The notes beneath the pieces were generated by a model. The model did not search any database. It was not told the origin of the DNA and saw only the letters and a program-made list of their open reading frames with translations. A stretch of 64,000 nt of DNA, taken from the NCBI RefSeq assembly GCF_000987835.1, contig NZ_CP011308.1, positions 1,488,001 to 1,552,000 on the forward strand, written 5' to 3'. The stretch is from Sulfurovum lithotrophicum (lineage in GTDB: Bacteria > Campylobacterota > Campylobacteria > Campylobacterales > Sulfurovaceae). This document shows positions 34,414 through 43,453 of the stretch, piece by piece. Each line of letters starts with the position of its first letter. Positions within the stretch are counted from its first letter, which is position 1. The position numbers were made by a program, and so were the translations under genes.

Positions 34414-36294
34414 TCACTTTCCAAAAAGGTAAATCAGGTCGGGAAAGAGAACGATGATCCCCAGTGCCACGACCTGCAAGATAATGAACGGGACCACGCC
34501 ACGGTAGATCGCAGCCGTGGTCACTTTATCGCCTGCGGCACCCTTCAGATAGAAAAGTGCGAAACCGAATGGTGGTGTCAAAAAGGATGCCTGAAGGTTC
34601 ATCGCAATGAGAATGGCGAACCAGACAGGGTCTATGCCAAAGCTTGCCACAATGGGTACAAGTATCGGTACGACCACAAAAGCGATCTCGATGAAATCGA
34701 TAAAAAATCCAAGCAGGAAGATTACCATCATTGCAATGAGTATAAAGGTCCATTTGCTGCCCACATCTCCGGTAAAAAATTGCAAAGCCATATCACCGCC
34801 GCCCAGTTCATTGAAGACCAGAGAAAATGCCGTCGCCCCAATGAGGATCATGAAGATCATCGCTGTGAGTTTGACAGTTTCTACAGCAGCATAGCGTACC
34901 AGCTCAAAATCCAGCACACGGTTATAGGCTGCCAATGCAAATGCACCCAGCACACCAATGGCTGCAGACTCGGTTGGCGATGCAATACCGGCAAAGATAG
35001 ACCCCAACACTGCTGCAATGAGCAGCAGCGGCGGAAGGATGGCTTTGAAAGCCGCTTTGGCCACTGTTTTGTAGGGTTCATCCGAAATGATGGCGGGTGC
35101 CGCTTCTTTCCTCAAGAACGCGAAGATCAGAATGTACAGGATGTAAAGAATGATCAGCAGAATACCGGGAACAACAGCTGCCTTGAAAAGATCGCCCACA
35201 GAGAGATGCATTTGATCACCAAGGACGATGAGCACAATGGAAGGAGGAATAAGCTGGCCAAGTGTTCCCGAAGCAGCGATACTCCCGGAAGCCAGTGCAG
35301 GTGAATAGTTATGCTTCAGCATCAGCGGCAGTGCGATGAGACTCATCATCACCACCGATGCCCCTACGATACCGGTACTGGCAGCCAATATCGCACCCAC
35401 CAGAACCACGGAGATCGCCAAGCCGCCGCGTACGGAACCAAAAAGTTTTCCCATCGAGCTCAGCAGGTTCTCCGCCATTTTGGACTTTTCCAGTATCAGC
35501 CCCATCAGGATGAAAAGCGGTACAGCCATCAGTGTAATATTTCCCATAATGCCGTAGGTCCGATACGGCAGCATTTCCAGGACATGCAGACCCACTTCAT
35601 CGGAAATCATCGCAAAAAAGAGCGCCACACCACCAAAGACAAAAGCGACCTGAAAACCAAGCATCAGGAGTACCAGTGCCATAGCAAACATCAAAAAGAC
35701 CGGGTCGAACCAGAATGCCATACGGTTGTACCAGGCAAGATAGACCATAGCTCCCAATACAGCCACGACAGCGAGGACACGCCATAGTTTGCTTTTGCTC
35801 TCCAACTGATGCCAGGCTTTGAGCACTTCACTGACAGCCTGCAAAATGAGCAGAACAAATGCGAGAACAAGTACCGCTTTGATGACCCACCGGCTTCCCA
35901 AACCTCCCGGATCGGGAGAGACTTCATGCTGCAGGAAACTCTGATACGCCATATCGAAGGCATCCGAGACGAACAGCAAGGAAAAGGGAATGACCAGCAA
36001 CAGCATCGAGAGTATCTGTACAACTGCTTTGGTATCACGTGAATAGCGTTCGAAGAAGATGTCCACCCGCACATGCTTGTCATGCTTTAGTGCATAGGAG
36101 AGCCCCAGCAGGAAAACAATATCGAAAAGATGCCACTCCACTTCCTGCAGGGCAATGGAACCGGCAGAGAAAAGATAGCGCATCATTGCATCGTAGGCGA
36201 CCAGCAAAGAGAGCGCTACGACAAGAACCGCTGCTATGAGTCCTGCGTATTTGGAAATTCTATCCAGATAGTAACTAAAATCAAACTGCATCAT
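34414..36294 (-). CDS. Fused TRAP transporter DctQM subunit
   Basis: A single protein of about 626 residues joins the small DctQ-type membrane subunit (residues 1-170, with VEWHLFDIVFLLGLSYALKHDKHVRVDIF) to the large DctM permease (residues 195-626, with GVALFFAMIS, AAILAASTGIVGASVVMMSLIALPLML, SGTLGQLIPPSI, GIASPTESAAIGVLGAFALAA and EIAFVVVPILVPI). TRAP systems take up organic acids with sodium and need a periplasmic DctP/TAXI protein. None is encoded next to it in this window. The start is ATG 36294, as AAAGGA is 10 bases before it. Confidence 0.91.
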   Translation of the reverse strand: MMQFDFSYYLDRISKYAGLIAAVLVVALSLLVAYDAMMRYLFSAGSIALQEVEWHLFDIVFLLGLSYALKHDKHVRVDIFFERYSRDTKAVVQILSMLLLVIPFSLLFVSDAFDMAYQSFLQHEVSPDPGGLGSRWVIKAVLVLAFVLLILQAVSEVLKAWHQLESKSKLWRVLAVVAVLGAMVYLAWYNRMAFWFDPVFLMFAMALVLLMLGFQVAFVFGGVALFFAMISDEVGLHVLEMLPYRTYGIMGNITLMAVPLFILMGLILEKSKMAENLLSSMGKLFGSVRGGLAISVVLVGAILAASTGIVGASVVMMSLIALPLMLKHNYSPALASGSIAASGTLGQLIPPSIVLIVLGDQMHLSVGDLFKAAVVPGILLIILYILYILIFAFLRKEAAPAIISDEPYKTVAKAAFKAILPPLLLIAAVLGSIFAGIASPTESAAIGVLGAFALAAYNRVLDFELVRYAAVETVKLTAMIFMILIGATAFSLVFNELGGGDMALQFFTGDVGSKWTFILIAMMVIFLLGFFIDFIEIAFVVVPILVPIVASFGIDPVWFAILIAMNLQASFLTPPFGFALFYLKGAAGDKVTTAAIYRGVVPFIILQVVALGIIVLFPDLIYLFGK

Positions 36295-36367
36295 AGAGAT
36301 CATATCCTTTCTTAAAACAGCGAAATTATAACGTATTTAGGGTTATTAGAGGTGCCCGTACTTCAAA

Positions 36368-37162
36368 CTATTTCCAGTACGTATCCAGACGAACGTTCCA
36401 CCCTCTTCTCCAACGTTCTTCACCCCGCGCAGGAGGAGAGTTCTTTATGCGGCGGGAGAGCATCGCTTTGGCGGAGTCGGCAAAGGCTTTATATTTGTTT
36501 GGATTCTTCTCGTCAAGATGTTCCAGCACCTGAAACAGTCCCCAACCCTGCCCTTTGTAGCGTTCGATCTTGAGCGTTCCTTCTCCTTTGAAGTTGGTGT
36601 AGTCAAGCAGGATGTAGAGCCCTCTTTCATCTATCTTTCCGTTCTTTTTGTAGAGCATATGGTTGAAGCGGCGTTCTATCATCACTGCTTTTTTCGGGTC
36701 TTTTATTGTGCCAAGCATCTGGGGAAGTGCCTGTTTGAGGCGTTCTGTCATAAACTCTGCCTGTTGGGGCATGGTTCGCTTGAGGAAAGAAAAAAGTTCC
36801 GTGTACCGTTTCGTTTTTTGCTTTTTGGCCACAAAGAATTCAGCCTTTGTCTGCCAGGGGAGATCAGTATTTGGGTTCAGCCACTTTGGCATCTGCACAC
36901 CCTTTTTCTGCATAAAAGCCACCACCATCGGGAACACTTCCCTGAAACGCTCAGTATGTCCTTTGGGAAACCAGATGAAATGCCCTATGCCAAGCGAAGC
37001 AAAATCCTCACCTTTGTTCCACCAGACAAGGTACTTGTCCTTGCCCGCCCCTTCATTCTGCCATACTTTTTTGGCTATGTAGTCTGCCTGCTGCTTTGTC
37101 AGATGGATCTCCGAAGAAAAAAGAGCCGTGGTTAACAAATAGATAAACAGTACCGTTCTCAT
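36368..37162 (-). CDS. Secreted protein of unknown function
   Basis: A 264-residue protein with a signal peptide (FIYLLTTALFSSEI). The N-terminal part has KKVWQNEGAGKDKYLVWWNKGEDFASLGIGHFIWFPKGH spread over residues 31-70, a striking, strongly conserved-looking segment rich in W, E, D and H that may form an active site. The rest is helical with many lysines and arginines. I have seen similar hypothetical proteins described only as unknown; a peptidoglycan or glycan-hydrolase-like role is speculation. It stands between the TRAP gene and a divergent META gene. Confidence 0.75.
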   Translation of the reverse strand: MRTVLFIYLLTTALFSSEIHLTKQQADYIAKKVWQNEGAGKDKYLVWWNKGEDFASLGIGHFIWFPKGHTERFREVFPMVVAFMQKKGVQMPKWLNPNTDLPWQTKAEFFVAKKQKTKRYTELFSFLKRTMPQQAEFMTERLKQALPQMLGTIKDPKKAVMIERRFNHMLYKKNGKIDERGLYILLDYTNFKGEGTLKIERYKGQGWGLFQVLEHLDEKNPNKYKAFADSAKAMLSRRIKNSPPARGEERWRRGWNVRLDTYWK

Positions 37163-37218
37163 ACATACTCCATTAATCGAGATTTATTATACTATCGAAA
37201 AAATCAAGAGAGGTACTT

Positions 37219-37683
37219 ATGTTCCCAAAAAAACTGCTTTTCATCTCTTTGATATCGACACTTTTTTTCGCCTCTGCAGATTCCATACCACTCAACAGCC
37301 TTGAAGGAAGCTGGATCCTTCGTACCATGGACGGATACAAAGTATTGTCTGCAAGAGCCATACTCGACTTCCATGCCAAACACAGAAAGATTGACGGATA
37401 CGACGGATGCAACCGTATCGAAGGCAAACTCAAGCTCCATACGGACGATCGGTACTCTTCCAAACTGAAGACCTACCGTTACGAATGTCTCAACTCCACA
37501 AAACGCTTTGTCAGCACACGCCTCCACCAAGCCATAGGAGAAGGATTCATCATCCAAAAAGGCAAAATGAAAGATGAAGAGGGTATCGTTCTCAAAAGCG
37601 AACACCATACACTCTTTTTCAAAAAACTGGGTAAAAGCTCTATTATTGATCATATCAAAACCAAAATTCCAGGATTGAAATAA
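37219..37683 (+). CDS. Secreted META/HslJ-type domain protein
   Basis: A 154-residue protein with a signal peptide (LLFISLISTLFFASA) and a META-domain pattern: LEGSWILRTMDGYKV near residue 28, ILDFHAKHRKIDGYDGCNRIEGKL near residue 50 (GxxGCNxxxG type), and TLFFKKLGK near the C-terminus. HslJ-like proteins are outer-membrane or periplasmic stress proteins of unclear mechanism. It ends just before a long palindrome that separates it from convergent murF. Confidence 0.77.
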   Translation: MFPKKLLFISLISTLFFASADSIPLNSLEGSWILRTMDGYKVLSARAILDFHAKHRKIDGYDGCNRIEGKLKLHTDDRYSSKLKTYRYECLNSTKRFVSTRLHQAIGEGFIIQKGKMKDEEGIVLKSEHHTLFFKKLGKSSIIDHIKTKIPGLK

Positions 37684-37691
37684 AAGCATCC

Positions 37692-37806
37692 GTGTAAGTT
37701 TGCTGTAGATTTGGTCGAACGGCGTGAGTGGAGAGAGGGAGCATACATTTCAGTATGTGACCGAACAAAACGAAGCCGTTCGGCCGAAGATGCAGTAAAA
37801 TTACAC
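37692..37806. repeat. 115-bp imperfect palindrome overlapping the murF stop
   Basis: The pairs GTGTAA/TTACAC (37692-37697, 37801-37806), GAACGGC/GCCGTTC (37717-37723, 37775-37781) and CATAC/GTATG (37742-37746, 37753-37757) share one centre near 37749. The whole unit can fold as a long interrupted hairpin. Its right edge includes the murF stop codon. It differs in sequence from the 11739 palindrome and from the GTAGGGTG family. Confidence 0.82.
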
Positions 37807-39258
37807 GAAAGAAGGGGCGTCGTTGGCAAAGAGGATCAGATCTCCGGGCAACGTCTGCTCCACAAGCATACTCTCCATCTCACCCTTACTCGCAAGCTTC
37901 ACCAGTTTCTCTGGGTCGACATGCTCTTTGAAAATAGCATAGTTCAAATCACCCGTCACTACTACCAGGTCAAAGACCTCATTGGCCCTTTTTGCCACCT
38001 GCACGTTCAGCTCGTCGTCCACTTCGACCAGGCCTGGTGTAATGACCACTTTTCTACCCTCATAGGTGGATGCGAGATCAAAAGATGCCATCATCCCGTC
38101 TATGTTTCCGTTAAAAGAGTCATCGAGAATGACCTTTCCTCCCGCATCCATACGCTGCAGCCTGTGATCGACCGCTTTGAGCGTGGAGAGTCCCTGCTGT
38201 ATCTCTTCATCACTGAGGCCAAGCTTTTTAGCCACCAGTACGGCAGCAGCCAGGTTCATGGCATTGAAGGCACCCAGTATACTTGCCGAGTAGCGCACGC
38301 CGTTCAGTCTGAAAGAGGTGGCATCCAGGGTTGCTTCGACATCTTCTATGAGATATTCGGGCGCAGGAAGCCCGGTTTTCATGTCCAGGTTCTCCCCGGT
38401 ACCGAATACATGGATGTTCTTTTCAGGTTTTACCATCGCACTTTCGTGGATCCATGCTTCTTTGAGACGGCCACTTCGGAGTATCTCCATTTTGGTGTTT
38501 CGGATGTTCTCCATGGTCCTAAAGTACTCGATATGCGCTGGGCCTATCTTGCCGACCACGACATACTGCGGGTTGACAAACGTGGTGATCTCGGCAATGT
38601 CACCCTCGCCTCTCGCACCCATTTCGACCACATAAACTTCCGTATCTTCAGGCAGGTCGTCATTGATATCTTTCATGACCCCGCCGAGCGTATTGACCGA
38701 ACGCGGGGTAGCATAAGTCCTGTACTTTGCTTTAAGCAGATGCTCAATGTAGTTCTTGATGCTGGTTTTCCCGTAACTTGCAGTGATCCCAATTACCGTG
38801 AGATCTTTCATATCGTCTATCTTCTTCTGTGCTTTGACCTTAAAGCCGTGGAAGAGCATCTTTTCGATGAAGAGAGAGATGAAATAAGCCAGGAAGATGG
38901 GTATGAGCACTGCAAAATGGTTGAATGCAAAAATGACAAAGAGTGCCAAAAAGACCATCAAAGCATAAAAGCGTTTCACCCTGCCTGTCCATACCAGAGG
39001 CTTGTCCAGGCCTTTGTACCATCGGTAGAACAGTGCCAGATAGGCGATTACGACCACAAAACCGAATTGAGGCGCAGCATAACTTACCAGTATATACAGC
39101 ACATAGGGAATCAGAAAATAGACAAAATGCCACCATGTCTTGGTATGGTGGAACATCACCCTTTCAAGTTTGTAGCTGTACCACTGAAGGTTGGTGATGG
39201 CGTAGTAACCCATCGCCAGAAGAAAAAGTGCATAAAAAAGATAGTTTACGATGATCAT
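37801..39258 (-). CDS. murF: UDP-N-acetylmuramoyl-tripeptide--D-alanyl-D-alanine ligase, membrane-anchored form
   Basis: MurF adds D-Ala-D-Ala to the peptidoglycan precursor. The protein has about 485 residues. Residues 1-130 hold four or five hydrophobic helices, a feature of epsilonproteobacterial MurF. The ligase part follows with ITASYGKTSIKNYIEHLL (ATP loop), TPRSVNTLGGVMKDIN, VVEMGARGEGDIAEI, LGAFNAMNLAAAVLVAKKLG and DHRLQRMDAGGKVILDDSFNGN. The start is ATG 39258, with AAGGA 9 bases upstream, giving an ATGA overlap with the hydrolase gene. Its last codons fall in the palindrome at 37692-37806. Confidence 0.93.
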   Translation of the reverse strand: MIIVNYLFYALFLLAMGYYAITNLQWYSYKLERVMFHHTKTWWHFVYFLIPYVLYILVSYAAPQFGFVVVIAYLALFYRWYKGLDKPLVWTGRVKRFYALMVFLALFVIFAFNHFAVLIPIFLAYFISLFIEKMLFHGFKVKAQKKIDDMKDLTVIGITASYGKTSIKNYIEHLLKAKYRTYATPRSVNTLGGVMKDINDDLPEDTEVYVVEMGARGEGDIAEITTFVNPQYVVVGKIGPAHIEYFRTMENIRNTKMEILRSGRLKEAWIHESAMVKPEKNIHVFGTGENLDMKTGLPAPEYLIEDVEATLDATSFRLNGVRYSASILGAFNAMNLAAAVLVAKKLGLSDEEIQQGLSTLKAVDHRLQRMDAGGKVILDDSFNGNIDGMMASFDLASTYEGRKVVITPGLVEVDDELNVQVAKRANEVFDLVVVTGDLNYAIFKEHVDPEKLVKLASKGEMESMLVEQTLPGDLILFANDAPSFV

Positions 39259-39986
39259 GAGTTGCCGTCCTTGCATTGGTCTGTAATGGTCTGAGCGATG
39301 AACGGTGCATGTTTCAGAAAGAAGAAGTGGTCACCCTCGAGCGGATAGAGCTGTGCGCCGGGGATCATACCTTGTATCTTCTCCGCCGTCCAGAGCGGTG
39401 TTGCGGTATCTGCCTTGCCCCAGAAGAGCAGTGCTTTGCCTGAAACCCTGGAAAAATTGTGTTCAAACTCTTCATTGACCACATTTTTGAATGTTTCGTA
39501 CATCTCGTGGCTCATTCCCTCCACATCTTTGGAAGCGAACAGTTTGCGTATCCATGCGAATTTAAAAGGCTTGAGCATTTTAGTCAGGGCGATCTTGACT
39601 TTTACATCCATGGGTTTGGGAACGAGTATCCCCGAAGAGGAGAGCAGTACCAGACAGGGAGAGTTGAGCAGTGTCGAAACCTTCCCGCCGAAAGAGTGTC
39701 CCATGGCGATCTTGACTTTTACATTCAAGGCATCGAGAAAAAGCTGTACGATGGCGGCATAGTCTTCTGTCGTAAGCACCATATCATTGCTGCTCTTCCC
39801 GAACCCGGGCATATCAAGGTAAATGTGTTTGTACCCGGACAGCTCTTTGCCGAATGCCTGTTTCATGATCTCTTTGTTGCTTCCCCAGCCGTGCAGAACC
39901 AGCAATACTTCTTCCTGTGAAGGATTTGCCAGCTCATACGAGAGTTGAAAAGCATGCCCTTTGTAGTCTATCTCTTTGGATGCCAT
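39255..39986 (-). CDS. Alpha/beta hydrolase
   Basis: A 243-residue serine hydrolase: VLLVLHGWGSNKE (oxyanion region, near residue 30), MGHSFGGKVS (nucleophile elbow with serine near residue 98), a short lid, FWGKADTATPL (acid) and EGDHFFFL (histidine). The substrate is unknown. It overlaps murF by 4 bases, so it is translated together with it; in several Campylobacterota a hydrolase sits next to murF. Confidence 0.87.
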   Translation of the reverse strand: MASKEIDYKGHAFQLSYELANPSQEEVLLVLHGWGSNKEIMKQAFGKELSGYKHIYLDMPGFGKSSNDMVLTTEDYAAIVQLFLDALNVKVKIAMGHSFGGKVSTLLNSPCLVLLSSSGILVPKPMDVKVKIALTKMLKPFKFAWIRKLFASKDVEGMSHEMYETFKNVVNEEFEHNFSRVSGKALLFWGKADTATPLWTAEKIQGMIPGAQLYPLEGDHFFFLKHAPFIAQTITDQCKDGNS

Positions 39987-40059
39987 AGTTCACCATTGTT
40001 TTGAATTGGAATATTTTAACATATTAATATGGAGAAATGTCATTATATACATCTATTTT

Positions 40060-40926
40060 CTACTCATCTGTTTCGTAGATACTGTAGCGTTTGTTCTTTA
40101 CACCAATATGGGGCGGCAGATGTTCTGCTTCGAAATAGTCATATCCCTCCTTGAGATTTTCCCAGAAACTGTACCAGCGGTAGTGGGAATAGGCTGACAT
40201 ATTCTCTTTGGTCATACGGAAAGGATAAATGTGCACCTGCACCTTTTTCTGGCCTTTCTTCAGTGCTTCTTCCACCAGCGAATAAATCTCTTCTATCTTC
40301 TCATCGGTCATTGCGTAACAGCCTATGGAAACACAGTTACCATGTACCATCAGGTATGATCCGGTCCGTCCGTAGGCCCTGTCGTAGGCATTGGGATAAC
40401 CAAGATTGAAAGAGAGATGGAACTTGCTGTTGGGATTAAGGCTGCTTCTGGTAACGCTGTAGAAGCCTTCAGGTGCCTGTCTGTCACCCTCTTTAAGCTT
40501 GGGACCTAGTCTGCCGGAGTAGGCACAGACCTTGTATGCTTTAAGAAATCGGTATGCTCCATCTTCCTTTATCCAAACATCCAGAATGGCTTCACGTTTG
40601 AAGATACGGATAAACACCGGATCTCCCGATTTGGCACCGGCAAGTACAAGGGCTTCCTCAAGGGGAACATCCCTGAATCTTTCTATGGGTACGTATGCTG
40701 TTTTATTTACTTCCTGTGCCATACGCCTAAGATCCTCTACGGTCATGGTGTAGTTTGTTTCCGGTATCGCTATTCCGTACTGCGGGAGTGTAAGGTTTTG
40801 TTCCAGAGGATGGATCTTTACCGGTTTTAGCCCTCCTTTGGGCGGATAAAGATAATAAAATATGAAAGAGACGAGAAGCAACAGCGTGACAAGGATATCG
40901 CCCAGTATCAGCCATGCCCTTGTCAT
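40060..40926 (-). CDS. YafK/DpaA-type YkuD-domain protein
   Basis: A 288-residue protein with a short N-terminal membrane anchor (residues 7-27). The YkuD domain has IFKREAILDVWIKEDG, LGPKLKEGDRQAPEGFY, PNSKFHLSFNLGYPNAYDRA and the catalytic SYLMVHGNCVSIGCYAMTDEKI near residue 200 (histidine and second cysteine). This arrangement is that of YafK/DpaA, which in Escherichia coli releases Lpp from peptidoglycan; in related helical epsilonproteobacteria YkuD enzymes trim tetrapeptides. Which reaction applies here is inference. It precedes the larger L,D-transpeptidase on the opposite, downstream side. Confidence 0.87.
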   Translation of the reverse strand: MTRAWLILGDILVTLLLLVSFIFYYLYPPKGGLKPVKIHPLEQNLTLPQYGIAIPETNYTMTVEDLRRMAQEVNKTAYVPIERFRDVPLEEALVLAGAKSGDPVFIRIFKREAILDVWIKEDGAYRFLKAYKVCAYSGRLGPKLKEGDRQAPEGFYSVTRSSLNPNSKFHLSFNLGYPNAYDRAYGRTGSYLMVHGNCVSIGCYAMTDEKIEEIYSLVEEALKKGQKKVQVHIYPFRMTKENMSAYSHYRWYSFWENLKEGYDYFEAEHLPPHIGVKNKRYSIYETDE

Positions 40927-40942
40927 CTTTTCATTCTGTTAA

Positions 40943-42160
40943 TCAGAAGTTCAGTTTTTGTTTGCGGTCAAGACCGTAAATATCGGGGAAGAGTCTCAGT
41001 GTACCGTCTTCTTCCACATAAGCGGTCAGGTAGGCAGTATGTACCCAGAGCGGTTTGACGATCTTCATGTATGCTGTCTTGAGACTGTCATACTTTTTCA
41101 TCGCCTCTTCAAAACTGTAATCGGTATAATGCTCCGTCAGGTATTGCAGCATCCGTTTGGGATCCTGGAGCCTTACACATCCGTGGCTGTAGGCACGCAC
41201 TTTCCTTTTGAAAAGATACTTCGTCGGCGTGTCGTGCATATAGACCGAATGGTGGTTCGGGAAGATAAACTTGACACGCCCCAGGGCATTTCTGTTTGAC
41301 GGTACTTCAATGAACTTGAACGGCACATCACCCTTTCCACCCTTGTAAGCGGCAAGATTTACAGAGTCTTGATTCAATGCCGATGAATCAAGATTGTAGT
41401 CTTTGCGCATGACCAAACGATGCTTTTTCAGATAAGCCGGATCTCTGAGCAGTTTTGGAATTACTTCATTCCTTGCGATACTGTCAGGCACATTCCATGT
41501 CGGGTTCAGAACGATATACTGCAGTCTTTCACTAAAAACTGGAGTTGGATGTTTTTTCTTTCCCGTGATCACACCCATCGATACCGATGTCCTGTCATTC
41601 TCGATGACTCTCACTTTAAACTCAGGGATATTCACAAGCACATAGGTCTTGCCGAGACCCGGTCTCATCAGTTTGATACGCTCAAGACTCATACGTACTT
41701 TATGCAGTGCTTCAGCCGATGTTTCCGGTGTTCTCTGCAGGGCTTTGTATTTGGCCAGTAAAAGTCCAAACTGCTTATATTCGGGAATATAAGGTTTGAG
41801 AATGGTCTCGATACTCTGTCCTGCCCTCAATTTCATCTGGATATCGGAAGTGCCGACCTTCTGCCAGTAGGCATCATACTCTTTACCGAGCGTACTGCTG
41901 TCTATACAACTGTTGGCAAGATTATCTGTGTAGCCAACAAGCAGTTTGGTCATCAGTCTGGAATTTTGGCTCTGTCTTACCTTGTCATACAGCGGTTTCT
42001 GGTTACACAAAGAGACATACTTGTCCGAAGAAAGTATTTTCATAAACTCTCTCTTTTGTGAAGAGCTCCATCCTTCGGCATCTCTTGGCCCGACACATCC
42101 GCTCAGTATAGCAGCGAACAATACTGCCAACACTATTCTTGTTTTCATCCCTATATTCAT
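40943..42160 (-). CDS. Large L,D-transpeptidase, YcbB-like, lipoprotein
   Basis: About 405 residues, started at ATG 42160 with GGGAGGCAAAG upstream, giving an ATGA overlap with the flavoprotein gene. A lipobox AAILSGCVG is near residue 20. The YkuD domain lies in the C-terminal half: VLVNIPEFKVRVIEND, GKKKHPTPVFSERLQYIVLNPTW, SVYMHDTPTK and the catalytic YSHGCVRLQDP near residue 345. The size and spacing fit the YcbB/LdtD class, which makes 3-3 cross-links. The YafK-type gene follows after 16 bases. Confidence 0.9.
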   Translation of the reverse strand: MNIGMKTRIVLAVLFAAILSGCVGPRDAEGWSSSQKREFMKILSSDKYVSLCNQKPLYDKVRQSQNSRLMTKLLVGYTDNLANSCIDSSTLGKEYDAYWQKVGTSDIQMKLRAGQSIETILKPYIPEYKQFGLLLAKYKALQRTPETSAEALHKVRMSLERIKLMRPGLGKTYVLVNIPEFKVRVIENDRTSVSMGVITGKKKHPTPVFSERLQYIVLNPTWNVPDSIARNEVIPKLLRDPAYLKKHRLVMRKDYNLDSSALNQDSVNLAAYKGGKGDVPFKFIEVPSNRNALGRVKFIFPNHHSVYMHDTPTKYLFKRKVRAYSHGCVRLQDPKRMLQYLTEHYTDYSFEEAMKKYDSLKTAYMKIVKPLWVHTAYLTAYVEEDGTLRLFPDIYGLDRKQKLNF

Positions 42161-43308
42161 CTTTGCCTCCCAGTAAAGAATCGTGCACAACTTGCTGCAC
42201 TTGAAAAGGCCCACTGGAAGTTGTACCCGCCCAGTCGGCCTGTTACATCCAGTACTTCCCCTGTAAAAAAAAGTCCTTCACACTTTTTACTCATCATCGT
42301 CCGGCTATCCACCTCTGTCGTATCAACCCCGCCTTTGGTCACTTCCGCTTTGGAGTAACCAAATGTCCCGGCAGGAGCAAAACTGTAGTGGTTCAAGCCT
42401 TTTAAAATAAGCAGTTCCCTGTCCGTGATCCTGTTTCCTGTTTTGTCATGAAGCTTTAATTGTAGCAGAAATGCCTTAGTAACACGTTTGGGCATCGGCA
42501 GCAGGGATGAAAGCTGCTTGGGGCTTTTCCTTATACTTTCCCAGGAAAAACCGGGCAGGAAGTCTATTTCCATCTTTCCTTTTTCCCAGTAAAGCGAAGC
42601 ATCCAGCACTGCCGGACCGCTGATGCCTTTATGGGCAAAAAGCAGGGAACCTTTGCACTTTTGGCCATTCACGGTAATGACCACTTCCGTAGAAGCACCG
42701 CTGAGCTCCTTAAAGAAGAATTGCTCTTTTTGTACCGTAAAACCTACAAGCCCTGGAGCAGTTTTCACAATGTTGTGCCCAAAATGCCCGGCGATCTCAT
42801 AACCAATGCCGCCGGCACCCAGCCTCGGAAAACTCAGCCCGCCTGAAGCTACCATCACGGCATCGGCGGTAAGCATCCTTTTGTCGGTTTTGATATAAAA
42901 ATGTCCTTCCCTTTTATTGACAGAGAGAACTGTCTCGCTGTAAAAAAAGGTCTGTTTCCTGCTCTCCTTTTGCAATAGCGACAGGAGTTCACGGGAAGAC
43001 TCTTTACAGAAGTACTGGCTTCCTTTTTTCAGTACCGGTTCAAGTCCGCGCCTTTTCAACCACCGCAGCAGGTCCTTCTCGTTAAATGCCTCAAGAGCGG
43101 GTGTAACAAATGACGTGTCTGCCAGAAAAAAGTCCGGAGACATCACCGCATTGGTAATGTTGCACTTTCCTCCGCCCGATACCACTATTTTCGCTCCGGG
43201 TGCAGCATTCTTTTCAATGACGGTAGCAGATTTTTTGGGGAGCAATGAAGCCAGCATCAGCGCACTGGCTCCTCCACCTATAATAACGATCTGTTTATTC
43301 ATAAGCAT
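42157..43308 (-). CDS. BaiN/HI0933-family FAD-dependent oxidoreductase
   Basis: A 383-residue flavoprotein. The N-terminal dinucleotide-binding fold is IVIIGGGASALMLASLL, followed by EKNAAPGAKIVVSGGGKCNITNA (family signature), VMVASGGLSFPRLGAGGIGYEIA, and the C-terminal EVTKGGVDTTEVDSRTMMSKKCEGLFFTGEVLDVTGRLGGYNFQWAFSSA region. The reaction in most bacteria is unknown. It overlaps the large L,D-transpeptidase gene by 4 bases. Confidence 0.9.
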   Translation of the reverse strand: MLMNKQIVIIGGGASALMLASLLPKKSATVIEKNAAPGAKIVVSGGGKCNITNAVMSPDFFLADTSFVTPALEAFNEKDLLRWLKRRGLEPVLKKGSQYFCKESSRELLSLLQKESRKQTFFYSETVLSVNKREGHFYIKTDKRMLTADAVMVASGGLSFPRLGAGGIGYEIAGHFGHNIVKTAPGLVGFTVQKEQFFFKELSGASTEVVITVNGQKCKGSLLFAHKGISGPAVLDASLYWEKGKMEIDFLPGFSWESIRKSPKQLSSLLPMPKRVTKAFLLQLKLHDKTGNRITDRELLILKGLNHYSFAPAGTFGYSKAEVTKGGVDTTEVDSRTMMSKKCEGLFFTGEVLDVTGRLGGYNFQWAFSSAASCARFFTGRQR

Positions 43309-43453
43309 ATTATATCTTTTTGATTTCCTCTTTAGCTTTGATTACCCTGTCCGGTACATCCGGGAAAACAGGATTATTTTCAAAATACTACACATACAAT
43401 GCACAAAAATACACTATGATCTATCCAATAAAGAATATACGAAGGTAAAAATT

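Noticed and set aside
37711-39294. Open frame of 527 codons on the plus strand
   Set aside because: It is the exact antisense of murF, whose motifs are unmistakable; the plus-strand translation has no family character and has no ribosome binding site.
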